64,000 bases of DNA from Megaera sp965229545 (GTDB taxonomy: Bacteria > Pseudomonadota > Alphaproteobacteria > Rickettsiales > Rickettsiaceae). The number at the start of each line of letters is the position of its first letter. The stretch's first letter is position 1. Both the position numbers and the translations under genes were made by a program. The notes under the pieces are model-generated. The model did no database searches, was not told the origin of the DNA, and was given only the letters and a program-made list of their open reading frames with translations. The DNA lies in contig OZ245887.1 of NCBI GenBank assembly GCA_965229545.1, positions 1 to 64,000 on the forward strand, given 5' to 3'. Positions 38,193 to 48,482 of the stretch are shown in pieces.

Positions 38193-40358
38193 TTAAATCA
38201 ATTTAATATAACTTTCCTTAATAGTTTTTAAACCACATTTTTCAAAAACTATATCTAGACTATCACCGTTTTTTCGAATAATTATTCCGTTACCGAATTT
38301 TTGATGATTTATCCTATTACCAGGGCGTTTTTCATTCAGTTGACTTTCAGGGATAAGTTTACTAGAAGTAGGATGATAAGTAGCAGTGGTATTATTATTT
38401 TCAAAATAAAAACTATGTTTTGAACCTAAATAATTTAGTTGATTTGAACTGGAAATTTTCTGGCATATTTCAGCTGGAATTTCGGCTAAGAAGCGTGAAG
38501 GTATTGAGTTTAATATTTCAGCAAATATTCTTCTGCTTTCGGCATAGGTAATAAATAACTCTTTTTTAGCCCTCGTAATCCCTACGTAGGCGATACGCCT
38601 TTCTTCTTCTAATCCCTTATCTCCTTGTTCTAAGAGAGATTTTTGGTGAGGAAATATACCTTCTTCCCATCCTGGTAAAAATACTATATCAAATTCAAGG
38701 CCTTTTGCGGCGTGCAAAGTCATGATTTTTATTGTTCCGCCATAATCGGATTCGAGCATGTCATTATCCATGACCAAACTTGCATGTTCAACAAATTCGT
38801 TAATATTGCCGGCTTCATCTATAGCCTTTAGCATTTCATTGATATTTTCAATTCTACCTCTTGATTCTTCGGTCTTTTCTTCTTTTAGAGCCGCTAAATA
38901 ACCGGATTTTTCGAGAATAAATTTTGTTACCTCAAATGCGGATTCATTTGTATACTTCAAAGATGCCTGATTAATAAGTGTAACAAAATGGTAAAGATTT
39001 TCTTTGGTTTTTCCTTTAACCTCATCATTTTCAATCATTTTTTCTAAAGCGCTAAATGCTGAAACAGAGTAATCAGTAGCTTTATCCTTAATCTTTTTTA
39101 GGGTAGCATTACCTATTGATCTTTTTGGTACATTAATTACCCTCTCAAAAGCTAAATTGTCATTTTTATTAATCACAAGACGTATATAGGCAAGTAAATC
39201 TCTAATCTCCATTCTTTCATAAAATCTTAAACCACCGATGATCTGATAGGGCATAGCGTTGCTGATAAAGACTTCTTCAAAAGTTCTGGTTTGAAATCCG
39301 GCTCTAACAAGAATGGCAATCTGACCGGCACTATATTGCTTGGAGTTGATATATTTTCCTACTTGGTTTGCGACAAATCTTGCTTCTTCTTTTTCATTCC
39401 AGCAGGAAATTACTTTTATTTTTTCCTGTGATTGCGCTTCAGTCCAAAGATTCTTGTGATGTCTGTTTTTGTTATTCCTTATGATACTAGATGCTGCTTC
39501 CAGAATATGAGAATAGGAGCGATAATTTTGCTCTAGTTTAATGACTTTTGCATTTGGGAAATCTTTTTCAAAACGGAGAATATTTTTAACTTCAGCTCCT
39601 CGCCAGCTATATATGGATTGATCGTCGTCTCCGACGCAGCAAATATTTTTGTGATCACTTGCAAGCATCCTAGCCCATACATATTGAACAGCATTAGTGT
39701 CCTGATATTCGTCAATTAAAATATATTTAAATTTATTTTGGTAATATTTAAGAACCTCAGGATTATTGATAAGTAATTGATTGCAATATAATAACAGATC
39801 GCCAAAGTCGGCAACATTGGATTCCTGGAGGATTTTTTGATACTTTTGATAGATAAGATAGGCAAGTTGTGATTCAGGGGTGGTAGTATCAGAGCTACTA
39901 ACTTTTTCCGGTATAACTCCTTGATCTTTCCATTTAGAGATAATAACATGCAATAATTTAGGAGGATACTTTTTAATATCAATATTATTTTCAAGAGCAA
40001 TATTTTTAACCAACTTTATTTGCTCATCTTGGTCAATAATATTGAAATTTCGGTTCATACCGTTATCAAGTAAATGAATATGAGACCTTAATATTCGGGT
40101 GGAAATAGAGTGAAATGTGCCTATATTTAGCCCATCCGAGGCAATAATTTCATTAATTCGGTTTTGCATTTCCCGAGCTGCTTTATTTGAAAAGGTAACA
40201 GCTAGTATTTGGCTTGGATAAGCTAGATTATTGCTAATTATATAAGCTATTCGGCTAGTTAGAACCTTGGTTTTACCGGTTCCGGCTCCAGCTAGTACAA
40301 GTAGGGGGCCTTCAGTAGTTTCGACAGCTTCTTTTTGAGGGGAATTTAAAGGTTGCAT
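38193..40358 (-). CDS. uvrD: UvrD/PcrA-type DNA helicase
   Basis: An SF1A 3'-5' helicase for mismatch and excision repair. Motifs in order: Q-motif LNSPQKEAV (4-12), Walker A GAGTGKT (24-30), VTFSNKAAREMQNRI, GTFHSIS, Walker B ILIDEYQDTNAVQ, GDDDQSIYSWRGAE, EQNYRS, LMTLHAAKGLEF equivalent (IMTLHAAKGLEFDIVFLPG), and EERRIAYVGITRAKKEL. The length of 721 aa is normal and the C-terminal Tudor-like end (NHQKFGNGIIIRKNGDSLDI) is present. Frame intact. Confidence 0.94.
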   Translation of the reverse strand: MQPLNSPQKEAVETTEGPLLVLAGAGTGKTKVLTSRIAYIISNNLAYPSQILAVTFSNKAAREMQNRINEIIASDGLNIGTFHSISTRILRSHIHLLDNGMNRNFNIIDQDEQIKLVKNIALENNIDIKKYPPKLLHVIISKWKDQGVIPEKVSSSDTTTPESQLAYLIYQKYQKILQESNVADFGDLLLYCNQLLINNPEVLKYYQNKFKYILIDEYQDTNAVQYVWARMLASDHKNICCVGDDDQSIYSWRGAEVKNILRFEKDFPNAKVIKLEQNYRSYSHILEAASSIIRNNKNRHHKNLWTEAQSQEKIKVISCWNEKEEARFVANQVGKYINSKQYSAGQIAILVRAGFQTRTFEEVFISNAMPYQIIGGLRFYERMEIRDLLAYIRLVINKNDNLAFERVINVPKRSIGNATLKKIKDKATDYSVSAFSALEKMIENDEVKGKTKENLYHFVTLINQASLKYTNESAFEVTKFILEKSGYLAALKEEKTEESRGRIENINEMLKAIDEAGNINEFVEHASLVMDNDMLESDYGGTIKIMTLHAAKGLEFDIVFLPGWEEGIFPHQKSLLEQGDKGLEEERRIAYVGITRAKKELFITYAESRRIFAEILNSIPSRFLAEIPAEICQKISSSNQLNYLGSKHSFYFENNNTTATYHPTSSKLIPESQLNEKRPGNRINHQKFGNGIIIRKNGDSLDIVFEKCGLKTIKESYIKLI

Positions 40359-40363
40359 GGTAT

Positions 40364-40549
40364 TTAAAAGTCCGAAACTCTTCCGTTAACTTCCCAGTCA
40401 CCGTATCGAGTTGGTTCTGGTCTTTTAGGGCCGCCAAATTCCTCATCTTTACTCACTCCCGAAAAAGATTTATTATCCTTTTTAGTTGCCTTATTTTTAT
40501 TGGTTAGAGTATTATCCGATAATTGTTTTGGGGATTGCTCTTTTAACAT
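40364..40549 (-). CDS. SDHAF4/DUF1674-family protein
   Basis: 61 residues. The C-terminus FGGPKRPEPTRYGDWEVNGR-VSDF is the hallmark of the DUF1674/SDHAF4 family, which in mitochondria helps assemble the flavinylated SdhA. The N-terminal half is polar and low-complexity. It lies just upstream of uvrD on the same strand. A role in complex II assembly here is inferred from the family. Confidence 0.85.
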   Translation of the reverse strand: MLKEQSPKQLSDNTLTNKNKATKKDNKSFSGVSKDEEFGGPKRPEPTRYGDWEVNGRVSDF

Positions 40550-41222
40550 TATTTTTGTTATTTAAATATGAAATTTTCTAGTTTAAGCAGAATTTATACT
40601 ACTTCTAGAATCGCTAAAAATCAAATCATAACCTTAAGCGATGATATTTTTCATTATTGTAAGTCAGTTTTACGGATGAAAATTTCTGAAGAATTTCGGT
40701 TGTTTAATAGCATTGACGGAGAATTTAAAGCTAAAATTAGAACAATTAATAAGCGTGATTTACAAGTAGTTATAGGGCAAAAGTTACGGGAAGTCAAGTA
40801 TCAGAAACCCCTCATTTTAGCTATGTGCATTATTAAACCAGATAGATTTACAGAAGCACTTAAAGCAGCTGTACAGCATGGGGTTACTGAAATTATTCCG
40901 GTAATTTCAGAAAGGACCCAATTTAAGAACATCAATCAGCAAAGGCTTACCAGATGCATGATAGAGTCGGTAGAGCAGAGCGAAGGGTTCGTAGTGCCTG
41001 TATTGCACTTACCTATGAACCTTAAAGAGCTTTATAATAATATTAGCGGGGTAGATCAGATTATTTTTGCAAATGAGGAGGAAAGCGGTGGAGTAAAAAT
41101 TAGCTCCATAAAAAAGATTGAAGAAAATATTGCTATTCTTGTAGGGCCTGAAGGTGGTTTTTCTCCAACTGAAAAGGAAAAACTTTTATCTAGTCCTAAG
41201 GTTATTTCTGTAAGTCTTGCTA

Positions 41223-42354
41223 TTACTCCGGCCTTTAAATATTGAACTAACATTAGAGAAATGATATAATGACATTGTATCAAGAGTAATAACAAAATGT
41301 CTAATAAAAAATTATCACCAAGCGATCTCAAGATATTAAGAAAGAAAGCAGTGGAAGCAATAGTTATACATGGAATAAGCAAGAAACAAGCATCTATTAC
41401 CTTTGGGTTTTCTAGGAGTTCTATATAGAAATATCTTAAAGAGTACAAAATTTCTAAGGAAGAAAGCTTTCGCTATAAGAAGCGAGGAGTAAAGGTAGGA
41501 ACAGGATCTAAAATCAGTAAAAATCAAGAAGAGGAATTAAAATCTAAAATTTTATCACATACACCTGATGAATTGGGAATGGATTATACGTTATGGAATA
41601 GTAAAGTGGTACAAGAATATATAGAATCCAATTACCTTTATCAGTATAACAGGCGTTCTATAAGAAAAATTATGAATAGATTGGGTTTTACGTCTCAAAA
41701 ACCAATTAAATCAGCCTATCAACGTAATCCAGAGAAGATAAAAGAATGGTTAACAGTCACATATCCAGAAATCAAGTCTCGTGCAATGAAAGAAAGTGCT
41801 AGAATTTATTGGGGAGATGAAATGGGGATACAATCAACAGATAATCGAGGTAAAACATATGGTCTTAAAGGCAAGACCCCAGCAATCAAGAAAAGTGGCT
41901 CAAGATTTAGATGTAATATGCTAGCTGCTATTAGTCCGCAAGGGTTTATGAACTGGATGGTATTTGAAGATAATTTTACCAGCAAAAAGTGTATTGAATT
42001 TTTAGGTAGACTGATCAGACAAATTAAGCAGAAAATATTTTTGATATTAGATAATCATAGAGTGCATCACAGTAAAAAGGTAAAAGCTTATGTAGAAAGA
42101 CATAAGGACAAGCTAGAATTGTTTTATTTACCATCATATTGTCCTGATATGAATCCACAAGAACTTGTAAACCAAGATGTCAAAGCTAACTCTAATAATT
42201 TTCGAGTACTAAAATCAGTAAAAGATTTAACAATTAATGTACGGTCCTATTTAACACAAATTCAGTTTAATGGTATAAAAATTCAAAATTATTTAAAAAA
42301 GAAAGAAATAGCTTATGCTACTATATAATGTTCAATATTTAAAGGCTAGAGTAA
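41223..42354 (+). mobile_element. IS630-family element, copy e, inside rsmE
   Basis: 1132 bp, TA at 41221-41222 and 42355-42356. Removing it with one TA restores the rsmE frame exactly. Confidence 0.95.
41297..42328 (+). pseudogene. IS630-family transposase, copy e, nonsense mutation
   Basis: TGG to TAG at 41426-41428 within the helix-turn-helix (SRSSIW to SRSSI*). The remainder (from GMDYTLW on) has an intact triad but lacks the main DNA-binding part. Confidence 0.9.
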
Positions 42355-42428
42355 TAATAGGGTGCTTAGAAGCGAAGTAGCCGCAATTAGTATGGTAGCA
42401 TGCGTAAATTTAATGAGAGAGTAAGAAA

Positions 42429-43043
42429 ATGGATTTATCTATTGAATCAAATTACCAAGGGGTAGTAGCTGGCGTAGACGAAGCGGGCAGGGGGCCACTA
42501 GCTGGACCTGTAGTAGCTGCTGCTGTTATTATTGATCAAAACAATTTAATTGAAGGTATCAAGGATTCCAAAAAATTATCTAAAAATAAAAGAGAAGAAT
42601 TATACGTAAAAATTACTCAAAATTATGCCTGGTCAATTGGTGTGGTAGGGTCAAAAGAAATTGATGAAATAAACATCCTAGAAGCAACGAAGAAAGCTTG
42701 TGTCCTTGCGGTAGAAGGGTTAATGAAAGAGCCTTCGGCAGTAATTGTAGACGGTAATATGAAATTTAGTGATAGACGTTTTGTAAGCTATGTAAAAGGA
42801 GATGATAAGTCTATATCTATAGCTGCCGCTTCAATAATAGCTAAAGTTACCAGAGATAGAATGATGGCATTGCTGCATCAGGAGTTTCCATATTATTTTT
42901 GGGCTAAAAATTCTGGTTATGGGACAAAAGAACATATATCTGCCATAGAGAAATACGGTGTTTCTATCCATCATCGCCTAAGCTTTAGAGTCTGTCATAT
43001 AGTTTGTGTAAGTTGCAAAAGGATATATTACTCCGGCCTTTAA
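42429..43043 (+). CDS. rnhB: ribonuclease HII, last residues replaced by IS sequence
   Basis: Cleaves RNA in RNA-DNA hybrids and removes single ribonucleotides. The catalytic DEAGRGPLAGP (Asp17, Glu18), IVDGN (Asp) and KGDDKSISIAAASIIAKVTRD with the fourth acidic residue are present, as is the late motif NSGYGTKEHISAIEKYG and HHRLSF. Native sequence ends at 42987, where IS256 copy E starts; the last 19 residues (VCHIVCVSCKRIYYSGL) come from IS DNA. Only a few native residues after HHRLSF are lost, so the enzyme may still work. The start lies 4 bases after the rsmE stop. Confidence 0.88.
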   Translation: MDLSIESNYQGVVAGVDEAGRGPLAGPVVAAAVIIDQNNLIEGIKDSKKLSKNKREELYVKITQNYAWSIGVVGSKEIDEINILEATKKACVLAVEGLMKEPSAVIVDGNMKFSDRRFVSYVKGDDKSISIAAASIIAKVTRDRMMALLHQEFPYYFWAKNSGYGTKEHISAIEKYGVSIHHRLSFRVCHIVCVSCKRIYYSGL

Positions 43044-43046
43044 ATA

Positions 43047-43075
43047 TTGAACTAACATTAGAGAAATGATATAAT
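43047..43075 (+). promoter_or_regulatory. IS630 internal promoter
   Basis: TTGAAC (43047-43052), exactly 17 bases, then TATAAT (43070-43075), 26 bases before the transposase ATG. The -35 box is the inner tip of the 25-bp terminal repeat, so transposase binding at the end could repress its own promoter. The same layout occurs in the other copies. Confidence 0.72.
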
Positions 43076-43101
43076 AATATTGTATCAAGAGTAATAACAA
43101 A

Positions 43102-44133
43102 ATGTCTAATAAAAAATTATCACCAAGCGATCTCAAGATATTAAGAAAGAAAGCAGTGGAAGCAATAGTTATACATGGAATAAGCAAGAAACAAGCATCT
43201 ATTACCTTTGGGTTTTCTAGGAGTTCTATATGGAAATATCTTAAAGAGTACAAAATTTCTAAGGAAGAAAGCTTTCGCTATAAGAAGCGAGGAGTAAAGG
43301 TAGGAACAGGATCTAAAATCAGTAAAAATCAAGAAGAGGAATTAAAATCTAAAATTTTATCACATACACCTGATGAATTGGGAATGGATTATACGTTATG
43401 GAATAGTAAAGTGGTACAAGAATATATAGAATCCAATTACCTTTATCAGTATAACAGGCGTTCTATAAGAAAAATTATGAATAGATTGGGTTTTACGTCT
43501 CAAAAACCAATTAAATCAGCCTATCAACGTAATCCAGAGAAGATAAAAGAATGGTTAACAGTCACATATCCAGAAATCAAGTCTCGTGCAATGAAAGAAA
43601 GTGCTAGAATTTATTGGGGAGATGAAATGGGGATACAATCAACAGATAATCGAGGTAAAACATATGGTCTTAAAGGCAAGACCCCAGCAATCAAGAGAAG
43701 TGGCTCAAGATTTAAATGTAATATGCTAGCTGCTATTAGTCCGCAAGGGTTTATGAACTGGATGGTATTTGAAGATAATTTTACCAGCAAAAAGTGTATT
43801 GAATTTTTAGGTAGACTTATCAGACAAATTAAGCAGAAAATATTTTTGATATTAGATAATCATAGAGTGCATCACAGTAAAAAGGTAAAAGCTTATGTAG
43901 AAAGACATAAGGACAAGCTAGAATTGTTTTATTTACCATCATATTGTCCTGATATGAATCCACAAGAACTTGTAAACCAAGATGTCAAAGCTAACTCCAA
44001 TAATTTTCGAGTACTAAAATCAGTAAAAGATTTAACAATTAATGTACGGTCCTATTTAACACAAATTCAGTTTAATGGTATAAAAATTCAAAATTATTTT
44101 AAAAAGAAAGAAATAGCTTATGCTACTATATAA
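43102..44133 (+). CDS. IS630-family transposase (copy f)
   Basis: 343 residues, intact triad. It has EYKISKEES where most copies have EYKIYKEES, a change shared with copy e. Confidence 0.93.
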   Translation: MSNKKLSPSDLKILRKKAVEAIVIHGISKKQASITFGFSRSSIWKYLKEYKISKEESFRYKKRGVKVGTGSKISKNQEEELKSKILSHTPDELGMDYTLWNSKVVQEYIESNYLYQYNRRSIRKIMNRLGFTSQKPIKSAYQRNPEKIKEWLTVTYPEIKSRAMKESARIYWGDEMGIQSTDNRGKTYGLKGKTPAIKRSGSRFKCNMLAAISPQGFMNWMVFEDNFTSKKCIEFLGRLIRQIKQKIFLILDNHRVHHSKKVKAYVERHKDKLELFYLPSYCPDMNPQELVNQDVKANSNNFRVLKSVKDLTINVRSYLTQIQFNGIKIQNYFKKKEIAYATI

Positions 44134-44204
44134 TGTTCTATATTTAAAGGCCAGAGTAATAGTAGAAGATACTATAAAAAAGCAACTTAAATACAGAGGA
44201 AAAA

Positions 44205-45481
44205 ATGGCTAAAAAATTAGCAGAAAAAGAAGTAGATATAAATACTAAATTAGTCGAAGAATTACTATCAAAAGCAGATCCATCTGAATTATTTGGTCGC
44301 GGGTGGATTATTTAATAAACTTAAAAAGCAAATAGTAGAGAGAATTCTTGAAAGTGAATTAGAGCACGATCTAGGTTATTCTAAACATAGTAAGATAATC
44401 AAGAGCGATAATAATCGTCGCAACGGCAGTTATGAAAAAACGATTATAGATGACGACGGTCATCAGATTACCGTAGATGTTTCAAGGGGACAGGGAAGGA
44501 GAATTTGAACCTCAATTGATTCCTGAAGGAGTTAGGAGATTTAGTGGTTTTGATGATAAAGTGATTTCACTATATGCAAGAGGGATGACTGTCAGTGAGA
44601 TACAGGGCCATTTAGAGGAGATATACCAGACCAATATTTCCAAGGACCTTGTATCAACTGTCACTGACGGAGTAATAGAAGAAGTTACTACATGGCAAAA
44701 CAGGTCCCTAGACGATGTATATCCAATATTATATTTGGATTGCATACACGTTAAAGCAAGGGATAATCATACAGTAATTAACAAAGCGGTATATCTTGCA
44801 ATAGGTGTTAACATGGAAGGGAAAAAGGAATTACTGGGGATCTGGGTCGGTAAAAATGAAGGTTCCAAGTTTTGGATGCAGGTTGTAACTGAGCTAAAGA
44901 ACAGAGGGATAAAACAGATATATGTATCATGCGTTGATGGATTAAAAGGCTTTCCTGAAGCCATAAATAGCATTTATCCTAATACGATTGTACAACTCTG
45001 TATAGTACATATGGCGAGGAATTCTGTAAAATATGTTTCTTATAAGGATTTAAAAGCGGTCACAGCGGATCTTAAAAGGATTTACACTGCAAACAGCGAA
45101 GAAATATGATATCTGGAGCTAAAATCGTTTGCTGCTAAATGGGATAATAAATATCCTGTGATCTCTGATATTTGGCAAAGGAATTGGAGCGGGATTATTC
45201 CTCTTTTTGCTTTTCCTGATGAGATTAGGCGGGTAATTTATACTACCAATGCGATAGAATCGATAAATCGTCAAATCAGAAAAATCATCAACAATAAAGG
45301 GGTTTTTCCAGATGATAAGTCTATTTTAAAAATCGTATTTTTGGCTCTAAAAAATGCTGCCAAAAAATGGACCATGCCGATTAAAAATTGGTCTTTGGCA
45401 TTGAATCAATTTGAAATTTTATGCGAGGATTTTAGGCATGATTTACTGGAATTAAAAAATACAACAACTTACACAAAATAA
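44205..45481 (+). pseudogene. IS256-family transposase, copy E
   Basis: Has the two shared frame breaks and, in addition, GGA to TGA after NSEEI (45107-45109), the same stop as in copy F. The last part resumes at ISDIWQRNWSG and is intact to the end. Confidence 0.87.
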
Positions 45482-45493
45482 ATTGATTGACTC

Positions 45494-45801
45494 ATTTTTG
45501 AAGATAAAGCCAAGAAAATACAGGAACATGATATAACTCAAAATCTAATCTATACTTCTCCTAATCAACTTGCGGCTATAACAGGGACCCTTGCTGCACC
45601 GCCTTATAACGGCTCAGGAGATCTAGCAGATCTCGTTAAAGCTTTGTAGATTAAAACATTTGATGTAATTCATATTTCCGAAGCTCTATCTATACTTAAA
45701 TTTGCAACAGTTACCGACGGTAATATCAAATTAACAAAAACCAGAAAACTTTTTGCAACTACAGAATTAGAAGAACGAAAACGAATCTTTGCTGAGCAGC
45801 T
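45494..45801 (+). pseudogene. remnant of an ABC-transporter ATPase C-terminal (AAA-associated) domain
   Basis: The frame reads FEDKAKKIQEHDITQNLIYT, LAAITGTLAAPPYNGSGDLA, DLVKAL, then TAG, then HISEALSILKFATVTDGNIK and LFATTELEERKRIFAEQ. This matches the AAA-associated C-terminal domain of nitrate/sulfonate-type ABC ATPases, whose end is (R/K)KRIFAEQLL. Both ends are cut by inverted IS256 copies (E and F). The ATPase core is not in the window. Confidence 0.68.
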
Positions 45802-45812
45802 GAGTCAATCAT

Positions 45813-47088
45813 TTATTTTGTGTAAGTTGTTGTATTTTTTAATTCCAGTAAATCATGCCTAAAATCCCCGCATAAAATTTCAAATTGATTCAATGCCAAA
45901 GACCAATTTTTAATCGGCATGGTCCATTTTTTGGCAGCATTTTTTAGAGCCAAAATACGATTTTTAAAATAGACTTATCATCTGGAAAAACCCCTTTATT
46001 GTTGATGATTTTTCTGATTTGACGATTTATCGATTCTATCGCATTGGTAGTATAAATTACCCGCCTAATCTCATCAGGAAAAGCAAAAAGAGGAATAATC
46101 CCGCTCCAATTCCTTTGCCAAATATCAGAGATCACAGGATATTTATTATCCCATTTAGCAGCAAACGATTTTAGCTCCAGATATCATATTTCTTCGCTGT
46201 TTGCAGTGTAAATCCTTTTAAGATCCGCTGTGACCGCTTTTAAATCCTTATAAGAAACATATTTTACAGAATTCCTCGCCATATGTACTATACAGAGTTG
46301 TACAATCGTATTAGGATAAATGCTATTTATGGCTTCAGGAAAGCCTTTTAATCCATCAACGCATGCTACATATATCTGTTTTATCCCTCTGTTCTTTAGC
46401 TCAGTTACAACCTGCATCCAAAACTTGGAACCTTCATTTTTACCGACCCAGATCCCCAGTAATTGCTTTTTCCCTTCCATGTTAACACCTATTGCAAGAT
46501 ATACCGCTTTGTTAATTACTGTATGATTATCCCTTGCTTTAACGTGTATGCAATCCAAATATAATATTGGATATACATCGTCTAGGGACCTGTTTTGCCA
46601 TGTAGTAACTTCTTCTATTACTCCGTCAGTGACAGTTGATATAAGGTCCTTGGAAATATTGGTCTGGTATATCTCCTCTAAATGGCCCTGTATCTCACTG
46701 ACAGTCATCCCTCTTGCATATAGTGAAATCACTTTATCATCAAAACCACTAAATCTCCTAACTCCTTCAGGAATCAATTGAGGTTCAAATTCTCCTTCCC
46801 TGTCCCCTTGAAACATCTACGGTAATCTGATGACCGTCGTCATCTATAATCGTTTTTTCATAACTGCCGTTGCGACGATTATTATCGCTCTTGATTATCT
46901 TACTATGTTTAGAATAACCTAGATCGTGTTCTAATTCACTTTCAAGAATTCTCTCTACTATTTGCTTTTAAAGTTTATTAAATAATCCACCCGCGACCAA
47001 ATAATTCAGATGGATCTGCTTTTGATAGTAATTCTTCGACTAATTTAGTATTTATATCTACTTCTTTTTCTGCTAATTTTTTAGCCAT
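45813..47088 (-). pseudogene. IS256-family transposase, copy F
   Basis: The two shared frame breaks, the TGA after NSEEI, a lost base near 45952 and CTTTAAAAG for CTTAAAAAG, which puts a TAA into the middle piece (also in copy G). GKKQLLG replaces GKKELLG, again shared with G, so F and G are sister copies. Confidence 0.87.
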
Positions 47089-47123
47089 TTTTTCCTCTGT
47101 ATTTAAGTTGCTTTTTTATAGTA

Positions 47124-48255
47124 TTACTCTGGCCTTTAAATATTGAACATTATATAGTAGCATAAGCTATTTTTTTCTTTTTAAAATAATTTTGAATTTT
47201 TATACCATTAAACTGAATTTGTGTTAAATAGGACCGTACATTAATTGTTAAATCTTTTACTGATTTTAGTACTCGAAAATTATTGGAGTTAGCTTTGACA
47301 TCTTGGTTTACAAGTTCTTGTGGATTCATATCAGGACAATATGATGGTAAATAAAACAATTCTAGCTTGTCCTTATGTCTTTCTACATAAGCTTTTACCT
47401 TTTTACTGTGATGCACTCTATGATTATCTAATATCAAAAATATTTTCTGCTTAATTTGTCTGATCAGTCTACCTAAACATTCAATACACTTTTTGCTGGT
47501 AAAATTATCTTCAAATACCATCCAGTTCATAAACCCTTGCGGACTAATAGCAGCTAGCATATTACATTTAAATCTTGAGCCACTTCTCTTGATTGCTGGG
47601 GTCTTGCCTTTAAGACCATATGTTTTACCTCGATTATCTGTTGATTGTATCCCCATTTCATCTCCCCAATAAATTCTAGCACTTTCTTTCATTGCACGAG
47701 ACTTGATTTCTGGATATGTGACTGTTAACCATTCTTTTATCTTCTCTGGATTACGTTGATAGGCTGATTTAATTGGTTTTTGAGACGTAAAACCCAATCT
47801 ATTCATAATTTTTCTTATAGAACGCCTGTTATACTGATAAAGGTAATTGGATTCTATATATTCTTGTACCACTTTACTATTCCATAACGTATAATCCATT
47901 CCCAATTCATCAGGTGTATGTGATAAAATTTTAGATTTTAATTCCTCTTCTTGATTTTTACTGATTTTAGATCCTGTTCCTACCTTTACTCCTCGCTTCT
48001 TATAGCGAAAGCTTTCTTCCTTATAAATTTTGTACTCTTTAAGATATTTCCATATAGAACTCCTAGAAAACCCAAAGGTAATAGATGCTTGTTTCTTGCT
48101 TATTCCATGTATAACTATTGCTTCCACTGCTTTCTTTCTTAATATCTTGAGATCGCTTGGTGATAATTTTTTATTAGACATTTTGTTATTACTCTTGATA
48201 CAATATCATTATATCATTTCTCTAATGTTAGTTCAATATTTAAAGGCCGGAGTAA
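47124..48255 (-). mobile_element. IS630-family element, copy g, nested in IS256 copy F
   Basis: 1132 bp, TA at 47122-47123 and 48256-48257. Confidence 0.95.
47150..48181 (-). CDS. IS630-family transposase (copy g)
   Basis: 343 residues, triad intact, with KKCIECLGR for KKCIEFLGR and KKKKIAYATI for KKKEIAYATI. Confidence 0.92.
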   Translation of the reverse strand: MSNKKLSPSDLKILRKKAVEAIVIHGISKKQASITFGFSRSSIWKYLKEYKIYKEESFRYKKRGVKVGTGSKISKNQEEELKSKILSHTPDELGMDYTLWNSKVVQEYIESNYLYQYNRRSIRKIMNRLGFTSQKPIKSAYQRNPEKIKEWLTVTYPEIKSRAMKESARIYWGDEMGIQSTDNRGKTYGLKGKTPAIKRSGSRFKCNMLAAISPQGFMNWMVFEDNFTSKKCIECLGRLIRQIKQKIFLILDNHRVHHSKKVKAYVERHKDKLELFYLPSYCPDMNPQELVNQDVKANSNNFRVLKSVKDLTINVRSYLTQIQFNGIKIQNYFKKKKIAYATI

Positions 48256-48305
48256 TATCTTCTACTATATCCTTTTGCAACTTACACAAACTATATGACA
48301 GACTC

Positions 48306-48482
48306 CAACTACTAAAAATGAAATAGGTGTTAAAATAAGTGAGAACTACTTAACTATAAGATTAAATGAAAAAATATATTATTTTTCAGTTGAAGATGGT
48401 AAGTATGATGGCTATTCTATTGACTTAACATATATACCTAAGCAAAACTTACCATCTCAAACAGATGCTATTTTTTCTTAGG
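48306..48482 (+). pseudogene. C-terminal remnant of an unknown gene
   Basis: An open frame enters from the IS256 end and reads NEIGVKISENYLTIRLNEKI, YYFSVEDGKYDGYSIDLTYI, then PKQNLPSQTDAIFS and TAG. It has no start. The beta-rich character is visible but no family is recognised. It overlaps the end of the convergent GIY-YIG-like gene. Confidence 0.45.

Larger units (their letters stand above)
40568..42424 (+). pseudogene. rsmE: rsmE, 16S rRNA m3U1498 methyltransferase, split by IS630
   Basis: A SPOUT-family methyltransferase modifying U1498 of 16S rRNA. N-terminal PUA-like domain (HYCKSVLRMKISEEFRLFNS), SPOUT domain (KPDRFTEALKAAVQHGVTEI, PVISERTQF) and the knot motif ILVGPEGGFSPTEKE. IS630 copy e inserted at the TA in the LANRVLR codons; after it, in frame, come NRVLRSEVAAISMVACVNLM and RE, then stop at 42422-42424. 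With the IS present the protein ends AITPAFKY and lacks the last SAM-binding helix, so activity is probably lost. The original gene would be about 240 residues. Confidence 0.92.
43028..44159 (+). mobile_element. IS630-family element, copy f, nested in IS256 copy E
   Basis: 1132 bp, TA at 43026-43027 and 44160-44161. It separates the IS256 terminus from its transposase start. Confidence 0.95.
42988..45493 (+). mobile_element. IS256-type element, copy E, with nested IS630
   Basis: Left end GAGTCTGTCATATAG at 42988, right end GACTC at 45489-45493, interrupted by IS630 copy f between 43028 and 44159. The left flank lies in rnhB and the right flank in an unrelated ABC-ATPase remnant, with no target duplication, so host DNA was lost or rearranged here. 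Confidence 0.9.
45802..48305 (-). mobile_element. IS256-type element, copy F, with nested IS630
   Basis: Ends GAGTC at 45802 and GACTC at 48301-48305. IS630 copy g (47124-48255) sits between the transposase start and the outer end. Flanks GAGCAGCT and CAACTACT do not match. Confidence 0.9.

Noticed and set aside
45494..45801. The two inverted IS256 copies E and F as a composite transposon carrying a passenger gene
   Set aside because: The passenger is only a 308-bp fragment with a stop, neither transposase is intact, and no target duplication surrounds the pair.
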